Part shown: piece by piece, positions 50,408-60,083 of the stretch | Layout: each line of letters starts with the position of its first letter | Position numbering within the stretch: the stretch's first letter is position 1 | DNA from: Nocardioides sp. CFH 31398 | Lineage (GTDB): Bacteria; Actinomycetota; Actinomycetes; Propionibacteriales; Nocardioidaceae | Reading direction: 5' to 3' | NCBI RefSeq assembly: GCF_022436705.1 | Contig: NZ_JAKUHT010000024.1 | Location: 50,620 to 114,619, forward strand | DNA length: 64,000 nucleotides | The notes under the pieces: model-generated | Told to the model about the DNA's origin: nothing | Database searches by the model: none | What the model saw: only the letters and a program-made list of their open reading frames with translations | Program-made: the position numbers and the translations under genes

Positions 50408-52033
50408 GTGGTCGAGGAGGACAAGGTGGAGGCGCTGCGCGCGACGCGTCCGCGTCACCGTGAGCCCGTGGCGCTGACGGACCTCGCCGACGCCCTGCGG
50501 GCGCACGTGGACGCGGTCGAGGTGGTCCGGGCCGGCGCCGACGACGCCGGGGACGTCCGGGTGGGCGGCCTCACCCTCGCGACGTCGCGGGTCCTCCCCG
50601 GCGACCTGTACGCCGCGCTGCCGGGCGCCCGCGCGCACGGCGCCGACTACACGCAGCAGGCCCTGGCGGCCGGGGCCGTCGCCGTCCTCACCGATCCCGA
50701 GGGAGCCCGCCGCGCCCGGGGCGCGACCGACGACGCGGGCGTCCCGGTCGTCGTCGTGGACGACCCGCGCCGCCACCTCGGACGCCTCGCCGCCCTCGTG
50801 TACGGCGACCCGGCCGGCCGCCTGCGCCTCGTCGCGGTCACCGGGACGCAGGGCAAGACCACGACGACCCGTCTCGCGCTGTCGGCGCTCGAGGCCGCCG
50901 GCGTCCGGGCCGCGGCCGTCGGCACGGTGGGCACCCGGGTGGCGGGCCGCGACCTGCCCACCAAGCTCACCACCCCCGAGGCCCCCGACCTGTTCGCGCT
51001 GTTCGCGCTGATGGTCGAGGAGGGCGTCGAGGTCTGCCTCATGGAGGTCTCGAGCCACGCCCTGGTCCTCGGCCGGGTCGACGGTGTGGTCTTCGACGTC
51101 GCCTGCTTCACCAACCTCGGTCGCGACCACCTCGACTTCCACCCGACCGTGGAGGACTACTACCGCGCCAAGGCCTCCCTCTTCACCCCCGAGCGCGCCC
51201 GCCGGGCGCTCGTCACCGCCGACGACGCCCACGGGCGGCGCCTGGCGGGGGAGACGACCCTGCCCGTCCGCACCTTCTCGGGGATCGGCACCGCCGCGGA
51301 CTGGCGGGCGGTCGACGTCCGCTCCGACGCCGCCGGGTCCACCTTCGTGCTCGAGGGCCCGGACGGTCTCCGCCTCGAGACCGGCGTCGGGCTGCCCGGC
51401 GCGTTCAACGTCGCCAACGCGGTCGCCGCCCTGGCCGCCCTCGGCGAGGCGGGCCTCGACGTCGCGGGTCCGGCCGGGGTCATGGCCACCGCGGGCGGCG
51501 TCCCCGGTCGCCTCGAGCTCGTCAGCACCCCGGACGACGACCTCACCGTCGTCGTCGACTACGCCCACAAGCCCGACGCGGTCGAGGCCGCCCTGGCCGC
51601 GATGCGCACGCTCACCCCGGGCCGGCTCGTGACGGTGATCGGCGCCGGGGGCGACCGCGACCCGGGCAAGCGACCGCTGATGGGCGCGGTGGCCGCCCGC
51701 CTGTCCGACGTCGTCGTCGTCACCGACGACAACCCCCGCTCGGAGGACCCGGCCGCGATCCGTGCCGCCGTGCTCGGGGGAGCCCGCGACGAGGGCGCCG
51801 ACGCCGTGCTGGAGGAGGTCGCCGACCGCCGCGAGGCCGTACGACGGGCGCTCGCGCTCGCCGGCCCGGGCGGCGTGGTCGTCGTGGCCGGCAAGGGCCA
51901 CGAGGCCGGGCAGGAGGTGGCCGGGGTCGTCCACGCCTTCGACGACCGTGCCGTCGCCGCCGAGGAGCTCGCGGCCCGCGCCACCGGACGTCGGGGCGCC
52001 GCGGCCCGGGAGAGCACGGGGGCCGCCCGGTGA
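50408..52033 (+). CDS. murE: UDP-N-acetylmuramoyl-tripeptide synthetase MurE
   Basis: A 541-residue Mur ligase. The ATP loop is VTGTQGKTTTTR (about 143-154), with Gln where many have Asn. FTNLGRDHLDFHPTVEDYYRAKASLF carries the family's carbamylated-Lys site. The C-terminal motif DNPRSEDP near 440 is the form that binds diaminopimelate rather than lysine, so the third residue of the stem peptide should be a diaminopimelate isomer; LL versus meso cannot be told. The substrate is UDP-MurNAc-dipeptide. The GTG at 50408 follows the repeat block with no ribosome site, so it may be leaderless. murF overlaps its end (GTGA). Confidence 0.97.
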   Translation: MVEEDKVEALRATRPRHREPVALTDLADALRAHVDAVEVVRAGADDAGDVRVGGLTLATSRVLPGDLYAALPGARAHGADYTQQALAAGAVAVLTDPEGARRARGATDDAGVPVVVVDDPRRHLGRLAALVYGDPAGRLRLVAVTGTQGKTTTTRLALSALEAAGVRAAAVGTVGTRVAGRDLPTKLTTPEAPDLFALFALMVEEGVEVCLMEVSSHALVLGRVDGVVFDVACFTNLGRDHLDFHPTVEDYYRAKASLFTPERARRALVTADDAHGRRLAGETTLPVRTFSGIGTAADWRAVDVRSDAAGSTFVLEGPDGLRLETGVGLPGAFNVANAVAALAALGEAGLDVAGPAGVMATAGGVPGRLELVSTPDDDLTVVVDYAHKPDAVEAALAAMRTLTPGRLVTVIGAGGDRDPGKRPLMGAVAARLSDVVVVTDDNPRSEDPAAIRAAVLGGARDEGADAVLEEVADRREAVRRALALAGPGGVVVVAGKGHEAGQEVAGVVHAFDDRAVAAEELAARATGRRGAAARESTGAAR

Positions 52034-53565
52034 TCGCGATGACCCTCGCCGAGGTCGCCGCGGTGGTGGGCGGCCGGCTCGCGGACGCCACCGGCTCCGA
52101 GACCGTCACCGGCCCCGCGACCCTGGACAGCCGCGACGTCGCGTCCGGCGGCCTGTTCGTCGCGATCGCGGGCGAGCGGGTCGACGGCCACGACTTCGCC
52201 GCCGGTGCCGTGGCCGCGGGTGCGGCCGGCGTGCTGGGGTCGCGGCCGGTGGGTGCGCCCGCCGTGCTGGTCGGTGACCCCGTCGACGCCCTCGGCCGCC
52301 TCGCCCGCCACGTCCGCGACGTGCTGGCGGAGGGGAGCGCCGGGGGGCAGGGGCTCGTCGTCCTCGCGCTCACCGGCAGCCAGGGCAAGACCGGCACGAA
52401 GGACTACCTCGCCGGGCTCCTGGCCCACACCGGCGCCGGGTCCGACGGGGGGACGGTCGCCACACGTGGCAACCTCAACAACGAGCTGGGCGTCCCCCTC
52501 ACCGTGCTCCGCGCAACCCCCGCCACCCGCTACCTCGTCGTCGAGATGGGCGCTCGCGGCGTCGGCCACATCGGCCTGCTGTGCCGCATCGCCCGCCCGG
52601 ACGTCGCGGCCGTGCTCAACGTCGGTTCCGCCCACCTCGGCGAGTTCGGCTCCATCGAGGCCATCGCGCAGGCCAAGGGGGAGATCGTCGAGTCCCTCGC
52701 GCCCGACGGGACCGCCGTCCTCGCCGCCGACGACCACCGCGTCGCCGCCATGCGTCCGCGCACGGCGGCACGGGTCGTGACCTTCGGCGGCCCCGGGGCG
52801 GACGTCGTCGGGGAGCTCCGGGCGGTCGACGGCCGCGGCCGCGCCCAGATGAGGCTGGCCCACGCCGGGGAGAGCACCGAGATGCTCCTCCCGCTGCCCG
52901 GACGCCACCAGGTGGCCAACGCCACGGCGGCCGCCGCGATGGGGCTCGCCGCCGGCCTGGGCTTCGGGGAGGTCGCGGAGGGCCTGGCCGCCGCCCGTCC
53001 CGACTCCCGCTGGCGCATGGAGGTCACCGAGCGCGGCGACGGGCTCCTCGTGCTCAACGACGCCTACAACGCGAACCCCGCCTCGGTCGTCTCCGCCCTG
53101 GTGACGCTGGTCGACATGACCGCCACCGAGTCCGGCGCGCGCCGCCGCTCGGTGGCCGTCCTCGGCGAGATGAAGGAGCTCGGCGACTCCACGTACGACG
53201 CCCACGTCGAGGTGGGCCGCGCCGCCGTGCGCGAGGGCGTGGACGTCGTCGTGGTGGTCGACGGCACCCCCGGCGGGGCCGCCGCCGGGATCGCCGACGG
53301 CGCGGAGACGGCGTCGGGCCCTGCGTCGGACTCAGCGTCGGGCCCAGGGTCGGGCTCGGCGTCGGACTCAACGTCGGGCTCGGGGTCGGGCTCGGCGAGC
53401 GTGGTGGAGCACACCCCGGTGGTGGTGCGCACGGCGGGCCGCGACGAGGCCGTCGCCTGGGTGGGCCAGAATGTCGCGGCGGACGACGTCGTCCTGGTCA
53501 AGGCCAGCCGCGGCGTCGCCCTGGAGCACGTGGCGTACTCACTGATGGAGGGAGACCCGGCGTGA
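52030..53565 (+). CDS. murF: UDP-N-acetylmuramoyl-tripeptide--D-alanyl-D-alanine ligase MurF
   Basis: A 511-residue Mur ligase. It adds D-Ala-D-Ala to UDP-MurNAc-tripeptide. The N-terminal domain has LDSRDVASGGLFVAI, the ATP loop is LTGSQGKTGTKD near 117-128, and MGARGVGHIGLLCRIARPDVAAVLNVGSAHLGEFGS is the MurF signature. VLNDAYNANPASV opens the C-terminal domain. An insertion of about 30 residues of Gly/Ser/Ala/Asp repeats (427-457, encoded at 53311-53400) interrupts the C-terminal domain near a surface loop and is probably disordered. The GTG overlaps murE and the stop overlaps mraY. Confidence 0.97.
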   Translation: MIAMTLAEVAAVVGGRLADATGSETVTGPATLDSRDVASGGLFVAIAGERVDGHDFAAGAVAAGAAGVLGSRPVGAPAVLVGDPVDALGRLARHVRDVLAEGSAGGQGLVVLALTGSQGKTGTKDYLAGLLAHTGAGSDGGTVATRGNLNNELGVPLTVLRATPATRYLVVEMGARGVGHIGLLCRIARPDVAAVLNVGSAHLGEFGSIEAIAQAKGEIVESLAPDGTAVLAADDHRVAAMRPRTAARVVTFGGPGADVVGELRAVDGRGRAQMRLAHAGESTEMLLPLPGRHQVANATAAAAMGLAAGLGFGEVAEGLAAARPDSRWRMEVTERGDGLLVLNDAYNANPASVVSALVTLVDMTATESGARRRSVAVLGEMKELGDSTYDAHVEVGRAAVREGVDVVVVVDGTPGGAAAGIADGAETASGPASDSASGPGSGSASDSTSGSGSGSASVVEHTPVVVRTAGRDEAVAWVGQNVAADDVVLVKASRGVALEHVAYSLMEGDPA

Positions 53566-54671
53566 GGGCGATCCTCCTCTCGGGCGGGCTGGCGCTCATC
53601 ATGTCGCTGCTCGGCACCAGGGTGGCGATCTCGGTCCTGTCGAAGAGGGGCTACGGCCAGGAGATCCGGGACGACGGCCCGACGAGCCACCACACCAAGC
53701 GCGGCACGCCCACCATGGGCGGGATCGTCATCATCCTGGCCACGGTGGTGAGCTACTTCGTCGCCAAGCTCCTCACGATGAGCGTCCCGTCGGCCTCGGC
53801 GCTGCTGCTGCTGTTCCTCTTCGTCGGCCTGGGCCTCGTCGGCTTCCTCGACGACTTCATCAAGATCTGGAAGCAGCGCTCGCTGGGGCTGCGCAGCAAG
53901 GCCAAGATGGTCGGGCAGACCGTCGTGGCGCTCGTCTTCGCCGCGCTCGCGCTGTCGCCGTGGCTGGCCGACGAGAACGGCCGGACACCGGCCTCGGAGA
54001 AGATCTCCTTCATCCGCGAGATCGACTGGCTGACGCTGCCGTTCGTCGTGGCGGTGCTGCTGATCTGGTTCATCATCGCCGGCACGAGCAACGGCGTGAA
54101 CCTCACCGACGGGCTCGACGGCCTCGCCACCGGCGCCTCGGTGATGGTGTTCGGCGCCTACACGTTCGTGAACATCTGGCAGAACAACCAGTTCTGCCAG
54201 ACCACCCCCACGGCGTCCTGCTACAACGTCCGCGACCCGCTCGACCTCGCCGTGGTCGCCGCCGCCATCACCGGCGCCTGCTTCGGGTTCCTGTGGTGGA
54301 ACGCCTCCCCGGCGGCCATCTTCATGGGCGACACGGGCTCGCTGGCGCTCGGTGGCGCGCTGGCCGGCTTCGCCGTCCTGACCCGCACCGAGCTGCTGCT
54401 GGTGATCCTCGGCGGGCTGTTCCTGCTGACCACGCTGTCGGTGATGATCCAGGTGTCGGTGTTCAAGGCCAGCCGTGCCAGCGGGTTGTTCCGGCGGGTC
54501 TTCCGCGTCGGGCCGGGTCACCGTGTCTTCCGGATGACCCCGCTGCACCACCACTTCGAGATGCTGGGCTGGGAGCAGGTCACCATCGTGATCCGCTTCT
54601 GGATCATCACCGGGCTGTTCGTCGTCGCCGGCCTCGGCATCTTCTACGGCGAGTGGGTGGCCAATGTCTGA
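53562..54671 (+). CDS. mraY: Phospho-N-acetylmuramoyl-pentapeptide-transferase MraY
   Basis: A 369-residue polytopic enzyme with about ten helices. Signatures are HHTKRGTPTMGG (about 46-57), GFLDDFIKIW with the catalytic/Mg2+ Asp pair, NLTDGLDGLATG and FMGDTGSLALGG, and MTPLHHHFEMLGW with the His triad. It moves phospho-MurNAc-pentapeptide from UDP to undecaprenyl phosphate, giving lipid I at the inner membrane face. The GTG at 53562 overlaps the murF stop and has GGAGGGAG. murD starts eight bases before its end. Confidence 0.97.
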   Translation: MRAILLSGGLALIMSLLGTRVAISVLSKRGYGQEIRDDGPTSHHTKRGTPTMGGIVIILATVVSYFVAKLLTMSVPSASALLLLFLFVGLGLVGFLDDFIKIWKQRSLGLRSKAKMVGQTVVALVFAALALSPWLADENGRTPASEKISFIREIDWLTLPFVVAVLLIWFIIAGTSNGVNLTDGLDGLATGASVMVFGAYTFVNIWQNNQFCQTTPTASCYNVRDPLDLAVVAAAITGACFGFLWWNASPAAIFMGDTGSLALGGALAGFAVLTRTELLLVILGGLFLLTTLSVMIQVSVFKASRASGLFRRVFRVGPGHRVFRMTPLHHHFEMLGWEQVTIVIRFWIITGLFVVAGLGIFYGEWVANV

Positions 54672-56166
54672 GTCGCAGGGCGGCCCCCGCGTCGAGCGGC
54701 TGGGCCGCGACGACTGGGAGGGCGTGCGTGCCGTCGTCGCCGGGTTCGGCGTCTCCGGCTTCGCCGCCGCCGACAACCTCACCCACGTCGGCGCCCGGGT
54801 CGTCGCCGTCGACGACCGCGAGACCGAGGCCCTGACCGAGAGGGCCGAGCTGCTCGGCGTCCTCGGCGCGGACGTGCACCTCGGCCCCGGCAGCACCGCC
54901 GCCACCGCGATGCCGGACGACGCCGAGGTCCTCGTCGTCTCTCCGGGCTGGCGGCCCGACGCCCCGCTCGTCGCCGAGGCCGAGCGCCGCGGCATCCCGG
55001 TGTGGAGCGAGGTCGAGCTGGCCTGGCGGCTGCGCGAGAAGCGCCCCGACGGCACGTCGACGCCGTGGCTCGCGGTCACCGGGACCAACGGCAAGACCAC
55101 GACCGTGCGGATGCTGGAGTCGATCCTGCGCGCCGCGGGCCTCCGCGCCGTCGCCGCCGGGAACGTCGGCCTGCCGCTGACCGAGGCCGTCATGGACCCC
55201 ACGCCGTACGACGTGCTCGCCGTCGAGCTGTCCAGCTTCCAGCTGCACCACACCCGGACCGTGGCCGCCGAGTCGGCGGTCTGCCTCAACGTCGCCGAGG
55301 ACCACCTCGACTGGTACCCCGACATGGACGCCTACGCCCGCGACAAGGGCCGGGTCTACGAGGGCGTCTCGCGGGCCTGCGTCTACAACGCCGCCGACCC
55401 GCTCACCGAGCAGCTCGTCCGCGACGCCGACGTCGTCGAGGGGGCCCGCGCCATCGGCTTCACCCTCGGCACCCCCGGCGTCGGGATGGTCGGCCTGGTC
55501 GAGGACATCCTCGCCGACCGCGCCTTCGTCGCCGCCCGCGCGACGAGCGCGGCGGAGCTGTGCACGATCGACGACCTGTTCTCGCCGGCCCCGCACGTCG
55601 TGGAGGACGCCCTGGCGGCCGCCGCGCTGGCCCGCGCGCACGGCGTCGGGCAGGCCGCCGTCCGCGACGGGCTGCGGTCCTTCCGGCCCGACGGGCACCG
55701 CATCGCCGTCGTGGCGGAGGGCGAGGCCGGCCGCGGCGTCCGCTGGGTCGACGACTCGAAGGCCACGAACCCCCACGCCGCCCGGTCCTCCCTGCTCGCC
55801 TACGACCCGGTCGTCTGGGTCGCCGGCGGGCTCGCCAAGGGCGCCCGGTTCGACGACCTCGTCCGCGACGTCGCCGGCCGGCTACGGGGCGCCGTCCTGC
55901 TCGGGCACGACCAGCACCTGATCGCCGAGGCTCTCGCGCGACACGCCCCGGATGTCCCCGTCGTACGCGTCGAGGGCGACGAGACTGCGGAGCGGACCGG
56001 CCCCATGGGCCGCGCGGTCGAGGCCGCCGCACGACTCGCCCAGCCCGGCGACACCGTGCTCCTGGCCCCGGGGTGCGCGTCGATGGACCAGTTCACCGAC
56101 TACGCCGCCCGCGGCGACGCCTTCGCCGAGGCGGTCCGCGAGCGGCTGGGCCGGCCGACCGACTGA
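54664..56166 (+). CDS. murD: UDP-N-acetylmuramoylalanine--D-glutamate ligase MurD
   Basis: A 500-residue Mur ligase. The N-terminal Rossmann part has VVAGFGVSGFAAADNLTHVG, the ATP loop is LAVTGTNGKTTTVR near 136-149, and NVAEDHLDWYPDMDAYARDKGRVYEG is the family motif before the carbamylated Lys. VDDSKATNPHAARSSLLAY opens the C-terminal domain. It adds D-Glu to UDP-MurNAc-L-Ala. The ATG overlaps the end of mraY by eight bases. The last residues (FTDYAARGDAFAEAVRER) are the standard C-terminal helix. Confidence 0.97.
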   Translation: MSESQGGPRVERLGRDDWEGVRAVVAGFGVSGFAAADNLTHVGARVVAVDDRETEALTERAELLGVLGADVHLGPGSTAATAMPDDAEVLVVSPGWRPDAPLVAEAERRGIPVWSEVELAWRLREKRPDGTSTPWLAVTGTNGKTTTVRMLESILRAAGLRAVAAGNVGLPLTEAVMDPTPYDVLAVELSSFQLHHTRTVAAESAVCLNVAEDHLDWYPDMDAYARDKGRVYEGVSRACVYNAADPLTEQLVRDADVVEGARAIGFTLGTPGVGMVGLVEDILADRAFVAARATSAAELCTIDDLFSPAPHVVEDALAAAALARAHGVGQAAVRDGLRSFRPDGHRIAVVAEGEAGRGVRWVDDSKATNPHAARSSLLAYDPVVWVAGGLAKGARFDDLVRDVAGRLRGAVLLGHDQHLIAEALARHAPDVPVVRVEGDETAERTGPMGRAVEAAARLAQPGDTVLLAPGCASMDQFTDYAARGDAFAEAVRERLGRPTD

Positions 56167-56189
56167 CGCGACCCGGAGGCAGGGACACG

Positions 56190-57470
56190 ATGACCACCCT
56201 CGATCCCGGCCCCACCACCACCACGGGCTCCACCACGGGCGCCCGCCCGGACGCCGGCGGCACGGCCGCGCCGGCGGGCCCGGGGCTGCGCGCCAGGCTG
56301 GCCGCGCCGGTGCACGCCTGGCGGGCGCTGCGGACCTCGCTGGACCGGCCGCTCGCCACCTACTACCTGCTGCTCGGCGCCGCGGGCCTGCTGCTGACCA
56401 TCGGCCTGCTGATGGTGCTGAGCGCCTCCAGCGTCTACAGCTACAACGTCCACGACCGCGACTCCTACGCCGTCGTCACCCGTCAGCTGCTGTGGGTCGC
56501 GATCGGCCTGCCCTGTGCGTACGTCGCCTCCCGGCTGCCCCTGCGCGCCATCCGCTGGCTCGCGTGGCCCGCCCTGGGGGTCGCGGTCGTCCTGCTCGCC
56601 CTCACGGCCACGCCGCTGGGCACGTCGGTCAACGGCAACACGAACTGGCTGGCGCTGGGTCCGCTGCGGGTGCAGCCGTCCGAGATCGCCAAGCTCGCGA
56701 TCGTGCTGTGGGCCGCGCACGTCTACGCGCTGAAGGAGCGGCGCCTGGGCGAGCTGTCGCACGTGCTCGTCCCCGTCGCGCCGGTCCTGCTGGCGGTCAC
56801 CGGCCTGGTGGTGTGGCAGCGCGACCTCGGCACGGCGCTGGTCCTCGCCGCCATCCTGCTGGGGATGCTGTGGGTCGTCGGCGCCCCGCTGCGGCTGTTC
56901 GCCATCGCCTTCGCCGCGGTCGCCTCGGTCGCGCTGTGGCTGGCCTCCACCAGCAGCGAGCGCCGCGAGCGGCTGCTCAACTTCACCGACCCGTTCTCCG
57001 ACTACCACGACGCGGGCTGGCAGCCCGCCCACGGCCTCTACGCCCTGTCCAGCGGGGGCGTCTTCGGCCAGGGCATCGGGGCGAGCCAGCAGAAGTGGGG
57101 CTACCTCCCGGAGGCGCACACCGACTACATCTTCGCCGTCCTCGGCGAGGAGCTCGGCCTGGTCGGGACCCTGCTGGTGCTCGTGCTGTTCGCCACGATC
57201 GCCTACGCCGCGGTGCGCATCGCGGCCGCCAGCACCGAGCCGTTCGTCCGCTACGCCTGCTTCGGGATCGTCGTCTGGCTGCTCGGGCAGAGCCTCATCA
57301 ACCTCGGCATGGTGCTGGCCCTGCTGCCGGTGATCGGCATCCCCCTGCCCCTCGTCTCGTACGGCGGCTCGGCGCTGCTGCCGTCCCTCGTCGCCCTCGG
57401 CCTGCTGATCGGGTTCGCCCGACGCCAGCCGGAGGCGGCCAGGGCGCTGGCCGAGCGCCGCCGCGGCTAG
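56190..57470 (+). CDS. ftsW: Peptidoglycan glycosyltransferase FtsW
   Basis: A 426-residue SEDS protein with about ten helices. A 40-residue Thr/Gly/Pro-rich N terminus precedes the first helix. NGNTNWLALGPLRVQPSEIAKLAIVLW is the SEDS signature, with WQRDLGTALVL and the catalytic-loop region LPEAHTDYIFAVLGEELGLVG; the conserved Asp is in EAHTD. IPLPLVSYGGSAL closes the family pattern. With FtsI it polymerises lipid II during septation. ATG 56190 has GGAGGCAGGG upstream, with 23 bases after the murD stop. Confidence 0.97.
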   Translation: MTTLDPGPTTTTGSTTGARPDAGGTAAPAGPGLRARLAAPVHAWRALRTSLDRPLATYYLLLGAAGLLLTIGLLMVLSASSVYSYNVHDRDSYAVVTRQLLWVAIGLPCAYVASRLPLRAIRWLAWPALGVAVVLLALTATPLGTSVNGNTNWLALGPLRVQPSEIAKLAIVLWAAHVYALKERRLGELSHVLVPVAPVLLAVTGLVVWQRDLGTALVLAAILLGMLWVVGAPLRLFAIAFAAVASVALWLASTSSERRERLLNFTDPFSDYHDAGWQPAHGLYALSSGGVFGQGIGASQQKWGYLPEAHTDYIFAVLGEELGLVGTLLVLVLFATIAYAAVRIAAASTEPFVRYACFGIVVWLLGQSLINLGMVLALLPVIGIPLPLVSYGGSALLPSLVALGLLIGFARRQPEAARALAERRRG

Positions 57471-57483
57471 GTTCGGACCCACG

Positions 57484-58647
57484 ATGTCGAACGACCCTTC
57501 CCCTCCCCATGACCCCCAGGCCACCCACCGACCCGTCGCGCCCGGCACCCTGCGGGTCGTGCTCGCCGGTGGCGGCACCGCGGGCCACACCTCGCCGCTG
57601 CTGGCCACCGCCGACGCCCTCGTCCGCCTCGCCGCCGAGACCGGCCGCGAGGTGGCCGTCACCTGCGTCGGCACGAGCCGCGGGCTCGAGACGCGGGTGG
57701 TGCCCGCCGCGGGCTACCCCCTCGAGCTGATCCCACCCGTGCCGCTGCCGCGGTCGCTGTCGGCCGACCTGGCCCGCGTCCCGACCCGGCTGCGGGCCGC
57801 CGTCCGCGAGGCGGGCGCCGTCCTCGACCGCGTCGACCCCGCCGTGGTCGTCGGGTACGGCGGCTACGTGTCGCTGCCGGTCTACCTCGCGGCGCGACGA
57901 CGCCGGCTGCCCCTCGTCGTCCACGAGCAGAACGCCGTGCCCGGCCTGGCCAACAAGGTCGGAGCACGCGTCGCCGCCCGTGTCGCGGTGAGCTTCCCCG
58001 ACACCCCGCTGCCCCGGGCGGAGCACGTCGGCCTCCCGATCCGGCGCATGATCTCGACCCTCGACCGCGCGGCCCTGCGCCCCGAGGCCCGCGCGCACTT
58101 CGGGCTCGACCCCGACCGCCCCACCCTGCTGGTGACGGGCGGGTCCCAGGGGGCCCGCCGCCTCAACGAGGCGATCACCGGGGCCGCGGCGGCCCTGGCC
58201 GCCGCCGGGGTGCAGGTGCTGCACGTCGTCGGCCCCAAGAACACCGACCTCACCGTGGCGCCCGACGTGGCGACGCCGTACCGGGTCGAGGGCTTCGTGG
58301 ACCGCATGGACCTGGCGTACGCCGCCGCCGACCTCGTCGTGTGCCGCGCGGGCGCGTCCAGCGTCACCGAGGCCGCCGTGGTCGGCCTGCCGGCCGTGTT
58401 CGTGCCCCTGCCCATCGGCAACGGCGAGCAGGACCACAACGCCCGCGGCGTGGTCGACGACGGCGGCGGGCTGCTCGTCTCCGACGACGCCATCACGCCC
58501 GAGTGGGTCGCCGACACCGTCCCGGGCCTGATCACCGACCCCGCACGGCTCGCCGTGATGTCGGAGGCGGCGCGCCGGCGGGTGCCGCGCGACGCGGACG
58601 AGCGCCTCGCGCGCATGGTGCTGGAGGCCGCGGGGGAGGCGTCGTGA
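57484..58647 (+). CDS. murG: UDP-GlcNAc--undecaprenyl-PP-MurNAc-pentapeptide GlcNAc transferase MurG
   Basis: A 387-residue GT-B enzyme. VLAGGGTAGHTSPLLATADAL is the first Gly-rich loop, VVGYGGYVSLPVYLAARRRRLPLVVHEQNAVPG the acceptor region, LLVTGGSQGARRLNEA the second loop, and CRAGASSVTEAAVVGLPAVFVPLPIGNGEQDHNAR binds the UDP-sugar. It makes lipid II on the cytoplasmic face. The N-terminal 21 residues (Pro/Asp-rich) are lineage-specific. ATG 57484 lies 14 bases after the ftsW stop. The murC GTG overlaps its end. Confidence 0.97.
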   Translation: MSNDPSPPHDPQATHRPVAPGTLRVVLAGGGTAGHTSPLLATADALVRLAAETGREVAVTCVGTSRGLETRVVPAAGYPLELIPPVPLPRSLSADLARVPTRLRAAVREAGAVLDRVDPAVVVGYGGYVSLPVYLAARRRRLPLVVHEQNAVPGLANKVGARVAARVAVSFPDTPLPRAEHVGLPIRRMISTLDRAALRPEARAHFGLDPDRPTLLVTGGSQGARRLNEAITGAAAALAAAGVQVLHVVGPKNTDLTVAPDVATPYRVEGFVDRMDLAYAAADLVVCRAGASSVTEAAVVGLPAVFVPLPIGNGEQDHNARGVVDDGGGLLVSDDAITPEWVADTVPGLITDPARLAVMSEAARRRVPRDADERLARMVLEAAGEAS

Positions 58648-60083
58648 GGGTCGCCGTCCCGGACGTCATCCTTCCCGCCGCCGACCTGGGCCGCGTGCAC
58701 TTCGTCGGCATCGGTGGGGCGGGGCTGTCGGCCATCGCCCGGCTGATGCTCGCCCGCGGCATCGCGGTCTCCGGCAGCGACGGCACCGACTCCCCGACGC
58801 TGGCGGCCCTGCGCGCCGAGGGGGCCGAGGTCCACCTCGGCCACGACGCCGCCCACCTCGCCCACCTGGGCGCCGGCGACACCGTGGTGGTCTCGACCGC
58901 CGTCCGCGAGACCAACCCGGAGGTCGTGGAGGCGCAGGCCCGCGGGCTGCGCTTGCTGCCGCGCTCGGCGGCCCTGGCCGCCGTCATGGCCGGACGGCGC
59001 ACCGTCGCCGTCGCCGGCACCCACGGCAAGACGACCACCACCGGCCTGCTGGTCTCCGCGCTGCTCGCCGCCGGCGCCGACCCGACGTACGCCGTCGGGG
59101 GCGACCTCACCGCCACCGGCACCAACGCCGGCGAGGGCACCGGCGACCTCTTCGTGGCCGAGGCCGACGAGAGCGACGGCGCCTTCCTCGTCTACACCCC
59201 GCACGCCGCGATCGTCACGAACGTCGAGGCCGACCACCTCGACTCCTGGGGCACCGAGGAGGCCTACGCCGCCGCGTTCACCGACTTCCTGGACCGCATC
59301 GTCCCCGGCGGGCTCGTCGTCCTCGTGGTCGACGACCCGGGCGCGGCCCGGCTGGCCGACGCCGCCCGTGAGCGCGACCTGCAGGTCGTGACCGTGGGGG
59401 AGTCGGAGGACGCCGTCGTCCGCGCGAGCGGGCTGGTCTTCGCCGGCACCACCTCGCGGTTCACCGTCCACGACGACGGCGTCGAGCTCGGCACGCTCAG
59501 CCTGCGCATCCCCGGGCGCCACTACGTCCTCGACGCGCTGGCCGCCCTGGCCTGCGGGCTGCGGCTCGGCCACGCCTTCGACGACCTGCGCGCCGGCCTG
59601 GAGGCGTTCACCGGCACCCGCCGTCGCATGGAGCACAAGGGCACGGTCGGCGGCGTCGCGGTCTACGACAGCTACGCCCACCACCCCGCGGAGATCGCCG
59701 GCGACCTCCAGGCCGCCCGGTCGGTCGCGGGGGACGGCCGCGTGCTCGTGGCCTTCCAGCCGCACCTCGTCTCCCGCACCCGCCTCATGGGCGCGGAGAT
59801 GGGCGCGGCGCTCGGCGCGGCCGACGAGGTCGTCGTCCTCGACGTCTACCTGGCCCGCGAGGACGCGGACCCCGAGGTCACCGGCGCGCTCGTCGCCGAC
59901 GCGGTGCCGCTGCCCGAGGACGTGGTGCGTCACGAGCCGGACGCCGACACCGTGCCCGCGTTCCTGGCCGGTCGCGCCCGGCCCGGGGACCTGGTGCTGA
60001 CCCTCGGCGCCGGTGACGTCACCCGGCTCGCGCCGCTCACCCTGGCGGCGCTGTCCGAGCGGGAGGAGGCCGACGGTGACTGA
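58644..60083 (+). CDS. murC: UDP-N-acetylmuramate--L-alanine ligase MurC
   Basis: A 479-residue Mur ligase. VHFVGIGGAGLSAIARLML is the N-terminal NAD-like fold loop, VAVAGTHGKTTTTGLL the ATP loop (about 120-135), ADESDGAFLVYTPHAAIVTNVEADHLDSWG the family motif, and YDSYAHHPAEIAGDL the C-terminal domain with HH. It adds L-Ala, the first stem residue, to UDP-MurNAc. GTG overlaps murG by four bases; its end overlaps ftsQ by eight. This order (murG-murC-ftsQ) is the actinobacterial dcw order. Confidence 0.97.
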   Translation: MRVAVPDVILPAADLGRVHFVGIGGAGLSAIARLMLARGIAVSGSDGTDSPTLAALRAEGAEVHLGHDAAHLAHLGAGDTVVVSTAVRETNPEVVEAQARGLRLLPRSAALAAVMAGRRTVAVAGTHGKTTTTGLLVSALLAAGADPTYAVGGDLTATGTNAGEGTGDLFVAEADESDGAFLVYTPHAAIVTNVEADHLDSWGTEEAYAAAFTDFLDRIVPGGLVVLVVDDPGAARLADAARERDLQVVTVGESEDAVVRASGLVFAGTTSRFTVHDDGVELGTLSLRIPGRHYVLDALAALACGLRLGHAFDDLRAGLEAFTGTRRRMEHKGTVGGVAVYDSYAHHPAEIAGDLQAARSVAGDGRVLVAFQPHLVSRTRLMGAEMGAALGAADEVVVLDVYLAREDADPEVTGALVADAVPLPEDVVRHEPDADTVPAFLAGRARPGDLVLTLGAGDVTRLAPLTLAALSEREEADGD

